NCBI GenBank assembly: GCA_947455455.1
Contig: CANGOE010000003.1
Location: forward strand, 29,520-93,519
Origin: Hyphomicrobiales bacterium
GTDB taxonomy: Bacteria; Pseudomonadota; Alphaproteobacteria; Rhizobiales; Beijerinckiaceae
Reading direction: 5' to 3'
Length of the DNA stretch: 64,000 nt
In this document: positions 1 to 8,719 of the stretch, in pieces
Position numbering within the stretch: position 1 is the stretch's first letter
Layout of the letters: each line of letters opens with the position of its first letter
Notes under the pieces: model-generated
Seen by the model: the letters and a program-made list of their open reading frames with translations, nothing else
Database searches by the model: none
Told to the model about the DNA's origin: nothing
Made by a program: the position numbers and the translations under genes

Positions 1-1351
1 CGTGCGGCATCGCCTGTTTCAGGGTGTCGGCCATGGCCGAAAAGGCCACTTCCTCGCCATGCACCAGAAAAATCGAGCCTTTGATGGTGCCGCGCTGTTG
101 GACCCAGCGCAGTAATTCGGGGGCATCGGCATGGCCTGAATAGACATCCATCGTGCTGATATGGGCTTTGACCTCGATTTCACTGCCCATCATCCGCACC
201 CGATGCGCGCCATCCTGCAAAATGCGTCCCAGCGTGCCGCTGGCCTGATAGCCGACCAGCAGGATGGTGCCATCGGTGCGCCACAGCCAATCCTTGAGAT
301 GGTGGCGGATGCGTCCGGCCTCGCACATGCCGCTGGCCGAGATGATGATGTGGAAGCCGCCGATTTTGGAAATGGCCTTGCTCTGCTCGGTGGATTCGGT
401 AAAGCGCACATTATGGCTGTTCATGGCCCGCACCAGCGCATCGCCGTTTTTATATTCGGAGGCATGTTTGGCAAAGACCGCGCTGGCTTTGGTGGCCAAG
501 GGCGAGTCGATAAAAATCGGGCAGGGCGGCAAGGCTCCCGATTCCATCAGGGCAACGATATCGACCAGCAATTCCTGCGTACGCTCGACCGCAAAAGACG
601 GGATCAGCAACGCGCCTTTGCGGTGCTGGGCCGCCGTAATCTCGGCCAGCAGGGTTTTGCGGCGGATATCCTCGGTGATTTCCTGCCGGTCGGTGTCCCC
701 GTAGGTTGTCTCGCAAATCAGATGGTCGATCTCGGTCGGGGCTTCCGGTTCGTTTTCGAGCAGTTTGTAATCGGGGCCGATATCGCCCGAAAACAGCAGG
801 CGGGTGACTGCGGGAGTGGCAGAAGGTTCGGTCACCTCGACCTCGACCGAGGCCGAACCGAGCAGATGTCCCGCATTCCAGTAGCGCGCGCGGATGTGAT
901 CGCTAATCTGCACCCATTCGCAATAGGACACCGGACGGAACTGCGTCAGGCAGGCCATGGCATCGTCGACCGTATAGATCGCCTCGACCTCCTTGCGGCC
1001 GCGCTGGCTGTTGCGGCGATTGAGTTGCTGGACTTCCATCTCCTGGATATGGCCGGAGTCCGGCAACATGATCGAGCACAGATCTGCTGTGGCCGAGGTG
1101 GCATAAATGGGTCCGCTGAAACCGTGTTTGGACAGTTTGGGCACAAGGCCCGAATGGTCGATATGGGCATGGGTCAGGATCATGGCGTCGATGGACGAGG
1201 CCGGGAAGGGGAAATCACGGTAATTCAACTCGCGCTCGGTTTTCGAGCCCTGCACCATGCCGCAATCGACCAGCACATTGCGCCCACCGGCTTCGATCAT
1301 AAAACATGATCCCGTTACAGCCCGACACGCCCCGTGAAAGTGCAAACGCAT
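1..1351 (-). CDS. Beta-CASP metallo-beta-lactamase RNase-like protein (3' end outside window)
   Basis: The frame is open from an ATG at 1351 to the window edge, so the ORF track omits it and lists only shadows. AGGAGG lies seven bases before the ATG. The translation opens MRLHFHGACRAVTGSC and carries the metal-binding motif THAHIDHSG near residue 60. Later come the beta-CASP stretch (LLFSGDIG, LICETTYGD, FIDSPLA, ISASGMCEAGR) and the RNA-specificity motif VHGEE close to the visible end. This is the layout of the YSH1/CPSF-73-like exonuclease family, which acts on RNA with two zinc ions. About 450 residues are visible, nearly a full family member. The substrate is unknown and the neighbours give no clue. 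Confidence 0.9.
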   Translation of the reverse strand, partial: MRLHFHGACRAVTGSCFMIEAGGRNVLVDCGMVQGSKTERELNYRDFPFPASSIDAMILTHAHIDHSGLVPKLSKHGFSGPIYATSATADLCSIMLPDSGHIQEMEVQQLNRRNSQRGRKEVEAIYTVDDAMACLTQFRPVSYCEWVQISDHIRARYWNAGHLLGSASVEVEVTEPSATPAVTRLLFSGDIGPDYKLLENEPEAPTEIDHLICETTYGDTDRQEITEDIRRKTLLAEITAAQHRKGALLIPSFAVERTQELLVDIVALMESGALPPCPIFIDSPLATKASAVFAKHASEYKNGDALVRAMNSHNVRFTESTEQSKAISKIGGFHIIISASGMCEAGRIRHHLKDWLWRTDGTILLVGYQASGTLGRILQDGAHRVRMMGSEIEVKAHISTMDVYSGHADAPELLRWVQQRGTIKGSIFLVHGEEVAFSAMADTLKQAMPH

Positions 1352-1389
1352 GGCTATTCCTCCTGACAACGCGATAAATCAAACACCCT

Positions 1390-1421
1390 GCAATCAAACG
1401 GCTTGGCAATCAAACGGCTTG
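1390..1421. repeat. Perfect 16-bp tandem duplication
   Basis: The unit GCAATCAAACGGCTTG occurs twice in a row, without mismatch, in the gap upstream of the beta-CASP gene. It sits about 40 bases before that gene's ribosome binding site, so it could lie in the leader or promoter. It may simply be a replication slippage product. Confidence 0.85.
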
Positions 1422-1550
1422 ATGGAGCAAGGCTAGCATGGCGATTGTGGATCGCCTATCAGCCATTCGGGCTTCGGCTTGCCAGCCGAGCAAATCCTCT
1501 ATTACTCTTGGCGTGTCGCCCTATCGGGTTTTGGCAGACGGGAGCACGCC

Positions 1551-1922
1551 ATGACAGGTTCCTCTTTCCGGCCCCATTCATCCAGTTGGTCACTCAAACT
1601 GGCCTTGTGTGCGCTCGGTCTGGTTGTGTCCGGCACTGCGATGGCCGACTCGATCGACGGCACATGGTGCAGTGTTCAAGAAGCGCGGATGCTGACCATT
1701 CAGGGGTCGCAACTGATTGTCGACCGTTCGGTCAGCACCGGCCAGTATAGCCGCCATAATTTCATTGCCGATTGGCCCGTCCCGACGGCCCAAGAGTCTG
1801 AAAAAGGCACGCGCATCCATCTGCGGTTGATGGGGGAAACCACCATGGTCGGGGTGAAAATCCGCGCCAATGGCGAGACAACCGCCCCCGAAACCTGGCA
1901 CCGTTGCCAGCCAGCGACCTAA
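1551..1922 (+). CDS. Small exported protein of unknown function
   Basis: A 123-residue product. The ORF track starts earlier, but the ATG at 1551 has GGGAG six bases upstream. It is followed by a typical Sec signal peptide: a hydrophobic stretch LKLALCALGLVVSG, then cleavage probably after AMA. The mature part is about 88 residues with two cysteines (WCSVQ and the C-terminal HRCQP) that could form a disulfide in the periplasm. I recognise no family. Its stop overlaps the end of the opposing gene by four bases, so the two are convergent. Confidence 0.65.
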   Translation: MTGSSFRPHSSSWSLKLALCALGLVVSGTAMADSIDGTWCSVQEARMLTIQGSQLIVDRSVSTGQYSRHNFIADWPVPTAQESEKGTRIHLRLMGETTMVGVKIRANGETTAPETWHRCQPAT

Positions 1923-2446
1923 TTGCGCTGGTATTTGCGATAGATATCGATCTGCCAGTGGCCGAAAATGGTTTTGACGATGTCGGCATAATTGGGCAAC
2001 AGGCTGTCGTCGTCGAACTTGATTTTGTCGTTGATCACATCGAGCGCATTGATCTCGGCCAGATAGGTGCCCAGATCTTTTTTGAGCTGGTACAGATCTT
2101 CCCTGTTGTCGCTTTCCACCACTTTGTCGATGGTATTGGAAAATTCGCGCATCACGAGATTGAAATCACTCAACCGCACATTGGCCCCGAATAGCGGTTG
2201 CGGCAGACATTCTGTCATTGCCTGTGCCTTTTTGATGCCCTCGACAAAGTAGACAGCCATGGGCTGGTCAGCCAGTTGCGGAAAAATCGTGTAGAGAATT
2301 TTGGGCAGGAAAGGGTAATCGATAATCGCCAGAATACGGGCATGTGTCTGATCGAGAATTCTGGTGTAGTCATCCGGTGTCAGCTTGGCGGCATAGACAA
2401 ATAAATAGGTATGCCCACGTTGCGGTTTGATGATGTAACTCGCCAT
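1919..2446 (-). CDS. Hypothetical cytoplasmic protein, 175 aa
   Basis: The preferred start is the ATG at 2446, with AAAGG about ten bases upstream; the longer track ORF has an implausible arginine-rich N terminus. There is no signal peptide or membrane segment. The N-terminal half looks globular (YLFVYAAKL, ILAIIDYPFLPKILYTIF) and the C-terminal half is charged and probably helical (DNREDLYQLKKDLGTYLAEI). I recognise no domain. It stands alone and converges on the small exported gene. Confidence 0.6.
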   Translation of the reverse strand: MASYIIKPQRGHTYLFVYAAKLTPDDYTRILDQTHARILAIIDYPFLPKILYTIFPQLADQPMAVYFVEGIKKAQAMTECLPQPLFGANVRLSDFNLVMREFSNTIDKVVESDNREDLYQLKKDLGTYLAEINALDVINDKIKFDDDSLLPNYADIVKTIFGHWQIDIYRKYQRN

Positions 2447-2738
2447 AACACAATGCCTTTTTAACGCGATCAGTTTTTTCTGAACGGTCCTAACAGTTGC
2501 AACATATACAACAGGTTGCAAAAATACATAAATCCTTCGATCTGGGATGGTTAATGCCTGTCTGGGCTGGCGGGACCATGTCACACAAGCGATATCATGC
2601 CAGTTGTCGCTTATATCAGGTCTTGTGCCGCCTGTGGTGCATGGCTGTCAGAACCGCTTTTGGTGGGTTTCCGGCTTGTATTCCATGCCAAGGAGCGGCA
2701 GTCTGACTGGCCTGTGTGTCAAAGGGATCGGACCCCTC

Positions 2739-3638
2739 GTGCATTCTCTGCTTCAAGGCTTGAAAGCCAACGCCGCCCTGCGCGGGATCTTGCTGATGTG
2801 CACTGCCGCCCTCCTGTTTCCATTCATGAACGGGACGGCCAAATATCTGGGCACCAAATATCCGATGGAAGAGGTGATCTGGATCCGCATCCTGTCGCAT
2901 CTGGTGTTTGTGACTCTTTTGTTCGTGCCGCGTTACGGCTTGGGCATTTTGCGCAGCAAGCGGTTGAAAACCCAGCTTCTGGCCTCCTTCATGCTGTTTT
3001 TGTCGACCTATCTTTTTTTCCAGTCGGTCGGGGCCATCCCTCTGGCTGAGGCCACGGCCATTACCTTTGTCGGCCCGTTGATGGTGACCGTGCTGGCCGT
3101 GCCTTTGCTGGGGGAACGGACCAGCCTGTTCCGCATCATTTGCGTCATCTGCGGATTTATGGGGGCTTTGCTGGTGATCAGGCCGGGCACGGAAGTGTTC
3201 CATGTCGGCTCCATTCTGGTTGTGCTGAGCGCTCTGCTCTATTCTTTGTACCAGATTACAACCCGCAAATTGTCCGGCTTCGACAGGCCGGAAACATCGG
3301 TGATCTATAGCGGCATTGTCGGCTCGATTGTCATGAGCGCGATGGTACCGTTTTCATGGAAAACCCCGGAAAGCCTGACCGATATGGCGCTGATGGGCGG
3401 GTTGGGAGTGATCGGCGGGCTTGGCCATTATCTGGTTGCGCGGGCTTTGCGCATCACCAAGGCCAGCGTGATTGCCCCGTTCCATTACCTGCAAATCATT
3501 TTTGCGGTGGGTTACGGCTATCTGGTGTTCAACAATCTGCCCGATCTGCTGACCATTGCGGGCGGTGTCATTATTGCTCTGGCAGGGATCGCCATTTGCT
3601 GGCTTGAAATCAAAGCCAGCAACAGCAAGCAGGCCTGA
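2739..3638 (+). CDS. EamA/DMT-family inner-membrane permease
   Basis: A drug/metabolite transporter of about ten membrane helices, seen as repeated hydrophobic segments such as GILLMCTAALLFPFMNG and SILVVLSALLYSLYQ, forming the usual two EamA repeats. Such proteins export metabolites or act as small-molecule permeases; the substrate here cannot be told. The start is uncertain. A GTG at 2739 gives 299 residues, the normal family length, with AAGGGA eleven bases upstream. An ATG at 2685 would add 18 residues, and the track start at 2547 is too long. Confidence 0.85.
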   Translation: MHSLLQGLKANAALRGILLMCTAALLFPFMNGTAKYLGTKYPMEEVIWIRILSHLVFVTLLFVPRYGLGILRSKRLKTQLLASFMLFLSTYLFFQSVGAIPLAEATAITFVGPLMVTVLAVPLLGERTSLFRIICVICGFMGALLVIRPGTEVFHVGSILVVLSALLYSLYQITTRKLSGFDRPETSVIYSGIVGSIVMSAMVPFSWKTPESLTDMALMGGLGVIGGLGHYLVARALRITKASVIAPFHYLQIIFAVGYGYLVFNNLPDLLTIAGGVIIALAGIAICWLEIKASNSKQA

Positions 3639-3655
3639 AGGGCCGGGTCGATCGC

Positions 3656-3922
3656 TCAGCGTTCGATATGCGTGGGATATTCGATCACCGGATCGGGGTG
3701 CGGGCAGGAGGAATGGTCGCAACTGGGCCAGACAATCCCTCTGGTTACCATGCCGCAAACAGTGCATTCATGCTCGCCCCATTCGGGGTGGTCATTGTGA
3801 TAATGGTCATTGTTATAGGATTCATCGGCGGCATTGCCGATTTTGGATAACGCCTTTTGTGCGACTTCAATCGCATCCCTAAAGCCTGCAGCATAGCCGC
3901 GCTTGTATTCTTCACTGCTCAT
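3656..3922 (-). CDS. Small Cys/His-rich protein, possible zinc ribbon
   Basis: An 88-residue protein. The ATG at 3922 is chosen because GGAGG lies eight bases upstream; the track's upstream GTG start overlaps that site. The N terminus (MSSEEYKRGYAAGFRDAIE) is helical. A middle stretch is rich in His and Asp (NNDHYHNDHPEWGEHE). CxxC (CTVC) and CDHSSC follow and could bind one metal ion. The function is unknown. It converges closely on the EamA permease gene (17-base gap). Confidence 0.6.
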   Translation of the reverse strand: MSSEEYKRGYAAGFRDAIEVAQKALSKIGNAADESYNNDHYHNDHPEWGEHECTVCGMVTRGIVWPSCDHSSCPHPDPVIEYPTHIER

Positions 3923-3979
3923 ACGCGAATCCTCCACACCATACGGTTTTCTACTACCGTCGCAGTCAAAGGGAAAGAT

Positions 3980-4507
3980 TTATGTGCGGGCGTAGAGGTC
4001 CTGATCCTCTTCGATTTCGATTTTGATATCCTTGAAGATGATGTTGAGGGAATTGAGGTCGAGCCGCCCGGGGGCGGATGAGCCATGCGGGCCGGTCAAG
4101 GCAATCGGGCCGCTTTTGTCGTCAAAGCCTCTGAAATCGCCTTCGACGGTAAACACCACATATTTCCAGGCATTGATGGAGGCGACAAAATTCTGGTAGC
4201 TGGCATCCGACACCGAGACCAGCAACATCACATAATCCTGTGTGATCTCGAACATCAGATTGGCATCATATTGCTCGTTGGTCAGGCAGACATTGAGCGG
4301 GCGGGTTTTGAGCAATTCGACAAATTTGTTGCTTTCCTGCCGGACGCTGTCGATCTTGGTGTGGCGGCAATGCGACAAAAACACCACCGAACTTTCGAGG
4401 CTGGTAAAGCCCTCGGCGTTTTTGTTGAAGATGGTTGAACTGCCATAGATATTATCGAGACGCTCCTCGTAATTCCGCAACTGTTTGAAAATCTCGAAAC
4501 GCGCCAT
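3980..4507 (-). CDS. Hypothetical protein, 175 aa
   Basis: The start is ATG 4507, with GGGAG nine bases upstream; the 191-residue track ORF is an over-extension. No signal peptide or transmembrane helix is visible. The N terminus is charged and helical (FEIFKQLRNYEERLDNIYG) and the C terminus strongly acidic (DIKIEIEEDQDLY). It happens to have the same length as the unknown protein at 1919-2446, but the two show no visible similarity. No family is recognised. Confidence 0.6.
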   Translation of the reverse strand: MARFEIFKQLRNYEERLDNIYGSSTIFNKNAEGFTSLESSVVFLSHCRHTKIDSVRQESNKFVELLKTRPLNVCLTNEQYDANLMFEITQDYVMLLVSVSDASYQNFVASINAWKYVVFTVEGDFRGFDDKSGPIALTGPHGSSAPGRLDLNSLNIIFKDIKIEIEEDQDLYART

Positions 4508-4699
4508 GAAAACAACTCCCAAAAAGACAGAAAGGGGTTTGACGGCGCACAGCACTTATTGTCAAGTACGGAAAGTGATACGGCCCCAGTGTCAGGGATT
4601 GTGTTCCAAGGATATCGGGCCAGCCGTTCGTTCAACCGGAACGGCCGTGAATGATCAGATTACGCTTCGGTGCGGGATGCTCTACAGGGGATGAAAGCA

Positions 4700-5164
4700 A
4701 TGGCTCAACTTGTCATTAACGGGATCAAACAGACGGTATCTGCCGATCCCGATACACCGATTTTATGGGTTCTGCGTGATCTGGGGCTGACAGGCACCAA
4801 ATACGGGTGCGGTGTCGCCCAATGCGGAGCCTGCACCGTGCATATTGACGGCGAGGCGGTGCGGTCCTGCTCCCTGCCGATATCAGCGTTGCAGGATGGC
4901 CAATCCATCACCACCATCGAGGCTTTGGGAGCCGGTGGCAAATTGCACGCCCTGCAAAAAGCCTGGATCGAACTGGATGTGCCGCAATGCGGCTATTGCC
5001 AGTCGGGGCAGTTGATGGCGGCGGCGGCCTTGCTGACCAAATCACCGAACCCGTCCGATGCCGAGATCGACGAAGCGATGACCAATATCTGTCGTTGCGG
5101 CACCTATAACCGTATCCGGGCAGGCATCAAACATGCCGCCGCTTTGCTCACCAAAAAAGCGTAA
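4700..5164 (+). CDS. iorA: Isoquinoline 1-oxidoreductase-type small subunit, [2Fe-2S]
   Basis: A 154-residue iron-sulfur subunit of a molybdenum hydroxylase. It has the plant-type ferredoxin cluster motif ([16 protein letters not shown], about residues 43-58) and the C-terminal helical [2Fe-2S] domain (QCGYCQSGQ and [11 protein letters not shown]). This is the normal length for IorA. The ATG at 4700 follows AGGGGATG; the track ORF starts ten codons early. Only 12 bases separate it from the large-subunit gene, so the two are co-transcribed. It carries electrons from the molybdenum site, probably to a membrane acceptor. The substrate is likely an N-heterocycle or aldehyde, but is not determined by sequence. 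Confidence 0.92.
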   Translation: MAQLVINGIKQTVSADPDTPILWVLRDLGLTGTKYGCGVAQCGACTVHIDGEAVRSCSLPISALQDGQSITTIEALGAGGKLHALQKAWIELDVPQCGYCQSGQLMAAAALLTKSPNPSDAEIDEAMTNICRCGTYNRIRAGIKHAAALLTKKA

Positions 5165-5176
5165 GGGAGACAGAGC

Positions 5177-7360
5177 ATGACCAAGATGTCGCAATCAACA
5201 CTCGCCAATCCCTCGCGTCGCGGTTTTCTGGCGCAGACCTCGCTGGTGATGGGGGCTTTTTCTCTCGGCTTCCATATCCCGACTGCCGAGGCGGCCGCCC
5301 CTTCACCCGAAGTCAATGCCTGGGTGGTGATCAAGCCCGATGACAGCGTGATTATCCGCATCGCGCGGCAGGAAATGGGGCAGGGCACCCTGACCGGACT
5401 GGCGCAATTGGTCGCCGAGGAGCTGGAATGTGACTGGGCGAAAGTGACGACCGAACAACCGACGCCGGGGCAGAATGCGGCTCGCGGGCGGGTCTGGGGC
5501 AATTATGCCACCGGCGGCAGTCGCGGTATCCGCGATTCCCATCTTTATGTCCGCAAAGGCGGTGCCAGCGCCCGCATGATGCTGGTGGCCGCGGCTGCCA
5601 AGACATGGAATGTTCCTGCGTCCGATTGCGTTGTCGAAAAAGGGGTGATCACCCACAAGGCCAGCAACCGTCGCACCACCTATGGTCAGGTGGCCGAACT
5701 GGCCGCCACGATGGAACCGCCCAAGGACATTGCCCTGAAAGACCCCAAAACATGGACCATTGCCGGCAAGCCTTTACCGCGCCTTGATACGGTGGCCAAA
5801 GTTGACGGGTCGCAGATCTACAGCATGGATTTCACCATGCCCGGCATGTTGCATGCCGCCATTACCAATTGCCCGATTTTCGGCGGCTCTCTCAAGAGTT
5901 TCGATGCGTCGAAAATTGCCAACAAGCCCGGCATCAAAAAAGTGGTCGCGGTCGATGGCATGGGCGTTGCAGTGATTGCCGATACATGGTGGCAAGCCAA
6001 ATCGGCGCTTGAGCAGGTCACCATCGTCTGGAACGAGGGGCCGCATGCCAAGCTGTCCAGCGCCGATATTGCCGCCACCCTCAAAGAGGGCTTGACCGCC
6101 AAGGAGGCCTTTGTCGGCAATCAGGCGGGGGATGTGAAGGCGGGGCTGGCGCAAGCCGCAAAAACGGTGGAAGCAACCTACAGCTTCCCCTATCAGCACC
6201 ACGCCACGATGGAACCGATGAATGCGACGGCGCTGTTTACCGGCACGCGTTGCGATGTCTGGACCTCGAGCCAGAACAGCGAAGCGGCACTGGAAACGGT
6301 GGTGGAAGCCTCCGGCCTGCCTGTCGGCCAATGCGATGTCACGCGCCTGTTGCTGGGCGGCGGCTTTGGCCGAAGGGCGGTCAGCCATGATTATGTGCGC
6401 CAATCGGTGCTGATTGCCAAACAGATGCCGAATGTGCCGGTCAAGCTGATCTGGTCGCGTGAAGAGGATATGTTGCACGGCCATTATCACCCGATCACCC
6501 AATGCAAACTGACCGCAGGGCTGGATGCGCAGGGCAATGTGACGGCTTTCCATATGCGGATATCCGGCCAGTCGATCCTGTCGAGCATCAATCCTTCGCG
6601 CTTGCAAAACGGGCGCGATCCGTCGACCTTCCAGGGGCTGAACCCCGACGGGACCGAGGGCGTGTTCGGCTATGCCATTCCCAATCTGCTGATTGACCAT
6701 GCCATGCGCAATCCGCCATTGCCTGCGGGCTATTGGCGCGGGGTCAACAACAACCAGAACGCGCTTTATCTCGAATCTTTCATCGACGAGCTGGCCGCGG
6801 CGGCCGGGCAGGATCCTCTGGCTTTCCGCCAGAAGTTGTTGCGCAACAGCCCCAAACATCTGGCTGTGTTGAATGCCGTGGCTGAAAAAGTCGGTTGGGA
6901 CAAACCCGCCCCCAAGGGCATTTTCCGTGGTCTGTCGCAACATATGGGTTATGGCAGTTATGTCGCCGCCTGTGCCGAAGTGTCGATTGTCGACCAGAAG
7001 GTGAAAGTCCACCGTATTGTTGCGGCCACCAATCCGGGCCATGCAGTCAATCCGCAACAGATCGAGGCGCAGATCGACGGCTCCTTTGCCTATGGCCTGT
7101 CGGCTTTGCTCTATGGCGAGATCACCATCAAGGACGGTATGGTCGAGCAACAGAATTTCGATACTTATGAGCTGTTGCGGATGGCACAAATGCCGAAGGT
7201 GGAATCGATTGTCATGCCCTCGGGCGATTTCTGGGGCGGTGTCGGCGAGCCGACCATTTTCGTGGCCGCACCTGCGGTGCTGAACGCCATCGCGGCGGCC
7301 ACCGGCAAGCGCATCCGCAACATGCCGATCCAGTCCAATTCCGACCTCAAAATCGCCTGA
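5177..7360 (+). CDS. iorB: Isoquinoline 1-oxidoreductase-type molybdopterin large subunit
   Basis: A 727-residue catalytic subunit of the xanthine dehydrogenase superfamily. It begins with a twin-arginine signal (SRRGFLAQTSLVMGAF, then a cut near AEAAA), so the enzyme is probably exported folded with its cofactor. Visible cofactor and active-site motifs are GGGFGRR, YWRGVNNNQNALYLESFIDEL and GVGEP, whose Glu691 matches the catalytic base of the superfamily. AGGGAG precedes the start. No cytochrome c partner gene is adjacent, although many homologous enzymes use one. The family acts on N-heterocycles or aldehydes; which one applies here is open. Confidence 0.92.
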   Translation: MTKMSQSTLANPSRRGFLAQTSLVMGAFSLGFHIPTAEAAAPSPEVNAWVVIKPDDSVIIRIARQEMGQGTLTGLAQLVAEELECDWAKVTTEQPTPGQNAARGRVWGNYATGGSRGIRDSHLYVRKGGASARMMLVAAAAKTWNVPASDCVVEKGVITHKASNRRTTYGQVAELAATMEPPKDIALKDPKTWTIAGKPLPRLDTVAKVDGSQIYSMDFTMPGMLHAAITNCPIFGGSLKSFDASKIANKPGIKKVVAVDGMGVAVIADTWWQAKSALEQVTIVWNEGPHAKLSSADIAATLKEGLTAKEAFVGNQAGDVKAGLAQAAKTVEATYSFPYQHHATMEPMNATALFTGTRCDVWTSSQNSEAALETVVEASGLPVGQCDVTRLLLGGGFGRRAVSHDYVRQSVLIAKQMPNVPVKLIWSREEDMLHGHYHPITQCKLTAGLDAQGNVTAFHMRISGQSILSSINPSRLQNGRDPSTFQGLNPDGTEGVFGYAIPNLLIDHAMRNPPLPAGYWRGVNNNQNALYLESFIDELAAAAGQDPLAFRQKLLRNSPKHLAVLNAVAEKVGWDKPAPKGIFRGLSQHMGYGSYVAACAEVSIVDQKVKVHRIVAATNPGHAVNPQQIEAQIDGSFAYGLSALLYGEITIKDGMVEQQNFDTYELLRMAQMPKVESIVMPSGDFWGGVGEPTIFVAAPAVLNAIAAATGKRIRNMPIQSNSDLKIA

Positions 7361-7398
7361 GGATTTTGGGGTAGCAGGTTGATTTTCAATAAAAGACC

Positions 7399-7427
7399 AT
7401 GCCCGCCCTCGTGGCGGGCATTTTTTT
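7399..7427 (+). terminator. Rho-independent terminator after iorB
   Basis: The stem ATGCCCGCC/GGCGGGCAT with a five-base loop is followed by seven T residues, 38 bases past the iorB stop. The same GCCCGCC-GGCGGGC hairpin without the T run recurs in the adjacent repeat array, so terminator and repeat share an origin. Confidence 0.9.
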
Positions 7428-7439
7428 GTTTTGGACGGT

Positions 7440-7960
7440 CATTGACAGCAAGACGTGGATGGCCGGGACAGGCCCGGCCATGACAGTGTGGGGGGCAATT
7501 ACACCCCGAACCATCCCTGTCATGCCCGCCCATATGGCGGGTACCCACGTCTTGGGCTGGCATTCAGGGACGGTCATTCACAGAAAGTCGTGGATGGCCG
7601 GGACAGGCCCGGCCATGACAGTTGGGGGTGATGGGCGCACCCATTACCCATCCCTGTCATGCCCGCCCTTGTGGCGGGTATCCACGTCTTTATTGGGCTT
7701 TTGAATTAAAGTCGTGGATGGCCGGGACAGGCCCGGCCATGACAGTGTGGGGGGCAATTACACCCCAAACCATCCCTGTGATGCCCGCCCATGACAGTTC
7801 GGGATAAGGCACGCCTCTCCCTCTGTCATGCCCGCCCTTGTGGCGGGTATCCATGTCTTTCTGGCGGTGTTGAAGGAAAGTCGTGGATGGCCGGGACGGG
7901 CCCGGCCATGACAGTGTGGGGGGGATAATCGCACCCACCCCATCCCTGTCAGGTGTTCGC
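7440..7960. repeat. Mosaic array of palindromic extragenic repeats
   Basis: Two palindromic modules alternate. Module A contains GGCCGGGACAGGCCCGGCC and is flanked by GTGGAT and ATGACAG; it occurs at about 7454, 7590, 7713 and 7883. Module B, CATGCCCGCC(N5)GGCGGGTA ending in CCACGTCT, occurs at about 7512, 7650 and 7822, with a truncated copy near 7770. Each A is followed by a GTGTGGGGGGCAATTACACCCC-like linker. Spacings are about 136, 123 and 170 bases. The array fills the gap between iorB and DUF1993. The small ORFs listed here are repeat translations, not genes. Modules like A are widespread in alphaproteobacterial intergenic DNA, by memory rather than by search. Confidence 0.9.
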
Positions 7961-7972
7961 GGGGTTCAAAAA

Positions 7973-8515
7973 TCAATTCCAGCCGAGAAAATCGCGCTTG
8001 CCGATCTTGACGCCGATATGGCGCAAAATGGCGTAGGCGGCGGTGGCGTGGAAATAGAAATTCGGGAGCGCGAAACCGTTGAGATAGTCCAGACCTTTGA
8101 ATGTTTTGGGCTGGCCACCGACCGGAATGGTGATGTCGCGGGTTTCCGATCCGGCAATGGCATGGGGGTCAACACTGGCGATGAAATCCAGCGTCTTGGC
8201 AATGCGGGCTCTAAACTCGGCAAAGGTGGTTTCGGAGTCTTCGTATTTCGGCACATCCACGCCTGCCAGACGGGCGGCACAGCCTTTGGCGAAATCGGCG
8301 GTCAGTTGCACCTGACGGGCCAGGGTGAACATGTCGGCCGCCAAACGGTAGTGAAGCACCACCGAGGGGTCGATCTTGTTGTCGGTGGCGTGTTGCTCGG
8401 CCTTGTCCAGAATGGCCTGCAGGCTTTTAAGACCGAGAACCATTGGCGGGATCGAGACATTGTACATCGTGATCACGTCTTTATTGGCGGGATCTGTGGT
8501 GCCGGAATGTGTCAT
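7973..8515 (-). CDS. DUF1993 family protein
   Basis: 180 residues (164 if the internal ATG at 8467, MYNVSIPPM, is used). The sequence matches my recollection of the DUF1993 family: the N-terminal LGLKSLQAILDKAEQHA, the middle LAADMFTLARQVQLTADFAKG, and the C-terminal FYFHATAAYAILRHIGVKIGKRDFLG. It is probably a helical-bundle protein related in fold to DinB-like proteins. The biochemical role is unknown. Its 3' end abuts the repeat array. Neither candidate start has a strong ribosome binding site. Confidence 0.85.
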   Translation of the reverse strand: MTHSGTTDPANKDVITMYNVSIPPMVLGLKSLQAILDKAEQHATDNKIDPSVVLHYRLAADMFTLARQVQLTADFAKGCAARLAGVDVPKYEDSETTFAEFRARIAKTLDFIASVDPHAIAGSETRDITIPVGGQPKTFKGLDYLNGFALPNFYFHATAAYAILRHIGVKIGKRDFLGWN

Positions 8516-8719
8516 GGGGAGGCCTTAAAGGTTGGCGGGAACGATCGGCAGGGGGCCGTCGAATCCTGCACGCGGGTTAATCACTTGTTCATCATAACCT
8601 GAATTGGCCAATCGGGTCTGTCAAATGCGAGAATAATTCTCGCTGTGTCCGGCTTTGAATCGGTTACACTGAGGTGTCAGTGCATGCGTGTGTCGGGGTT
8701 GTGCGTAAGGATCAAGGTG

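Noticed and set aside
161-1309. A 382-residue plus-strand ORF at the window start
   Set aside because: The minus-strand frame encodes a beta-CASP protein with clear catalytic motifs; it is absent from the track only because it runs off the edge.
1919-4507. Possible duplicate genes: two unknown proteins of exactly 175 residues
   Set aside because: Reading the two sequences side by side shows no similarity; the equal length is a coincidence.
5774-7189. A 471-residue minus-strand ORF inside iorB
   Set aside because: The opposite strand encodes a complete molybdopterin subunit with all motifs; this frame has none.
7399-7976. Several 60-130 residue ORFs in the repeat region; also possible CRISPR-like array
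   Set aside because: The ORFs translate repeat units. The units are palindromic, of unequal spacing and lack unique spacers of constant length, so this is not a CRISPR array.
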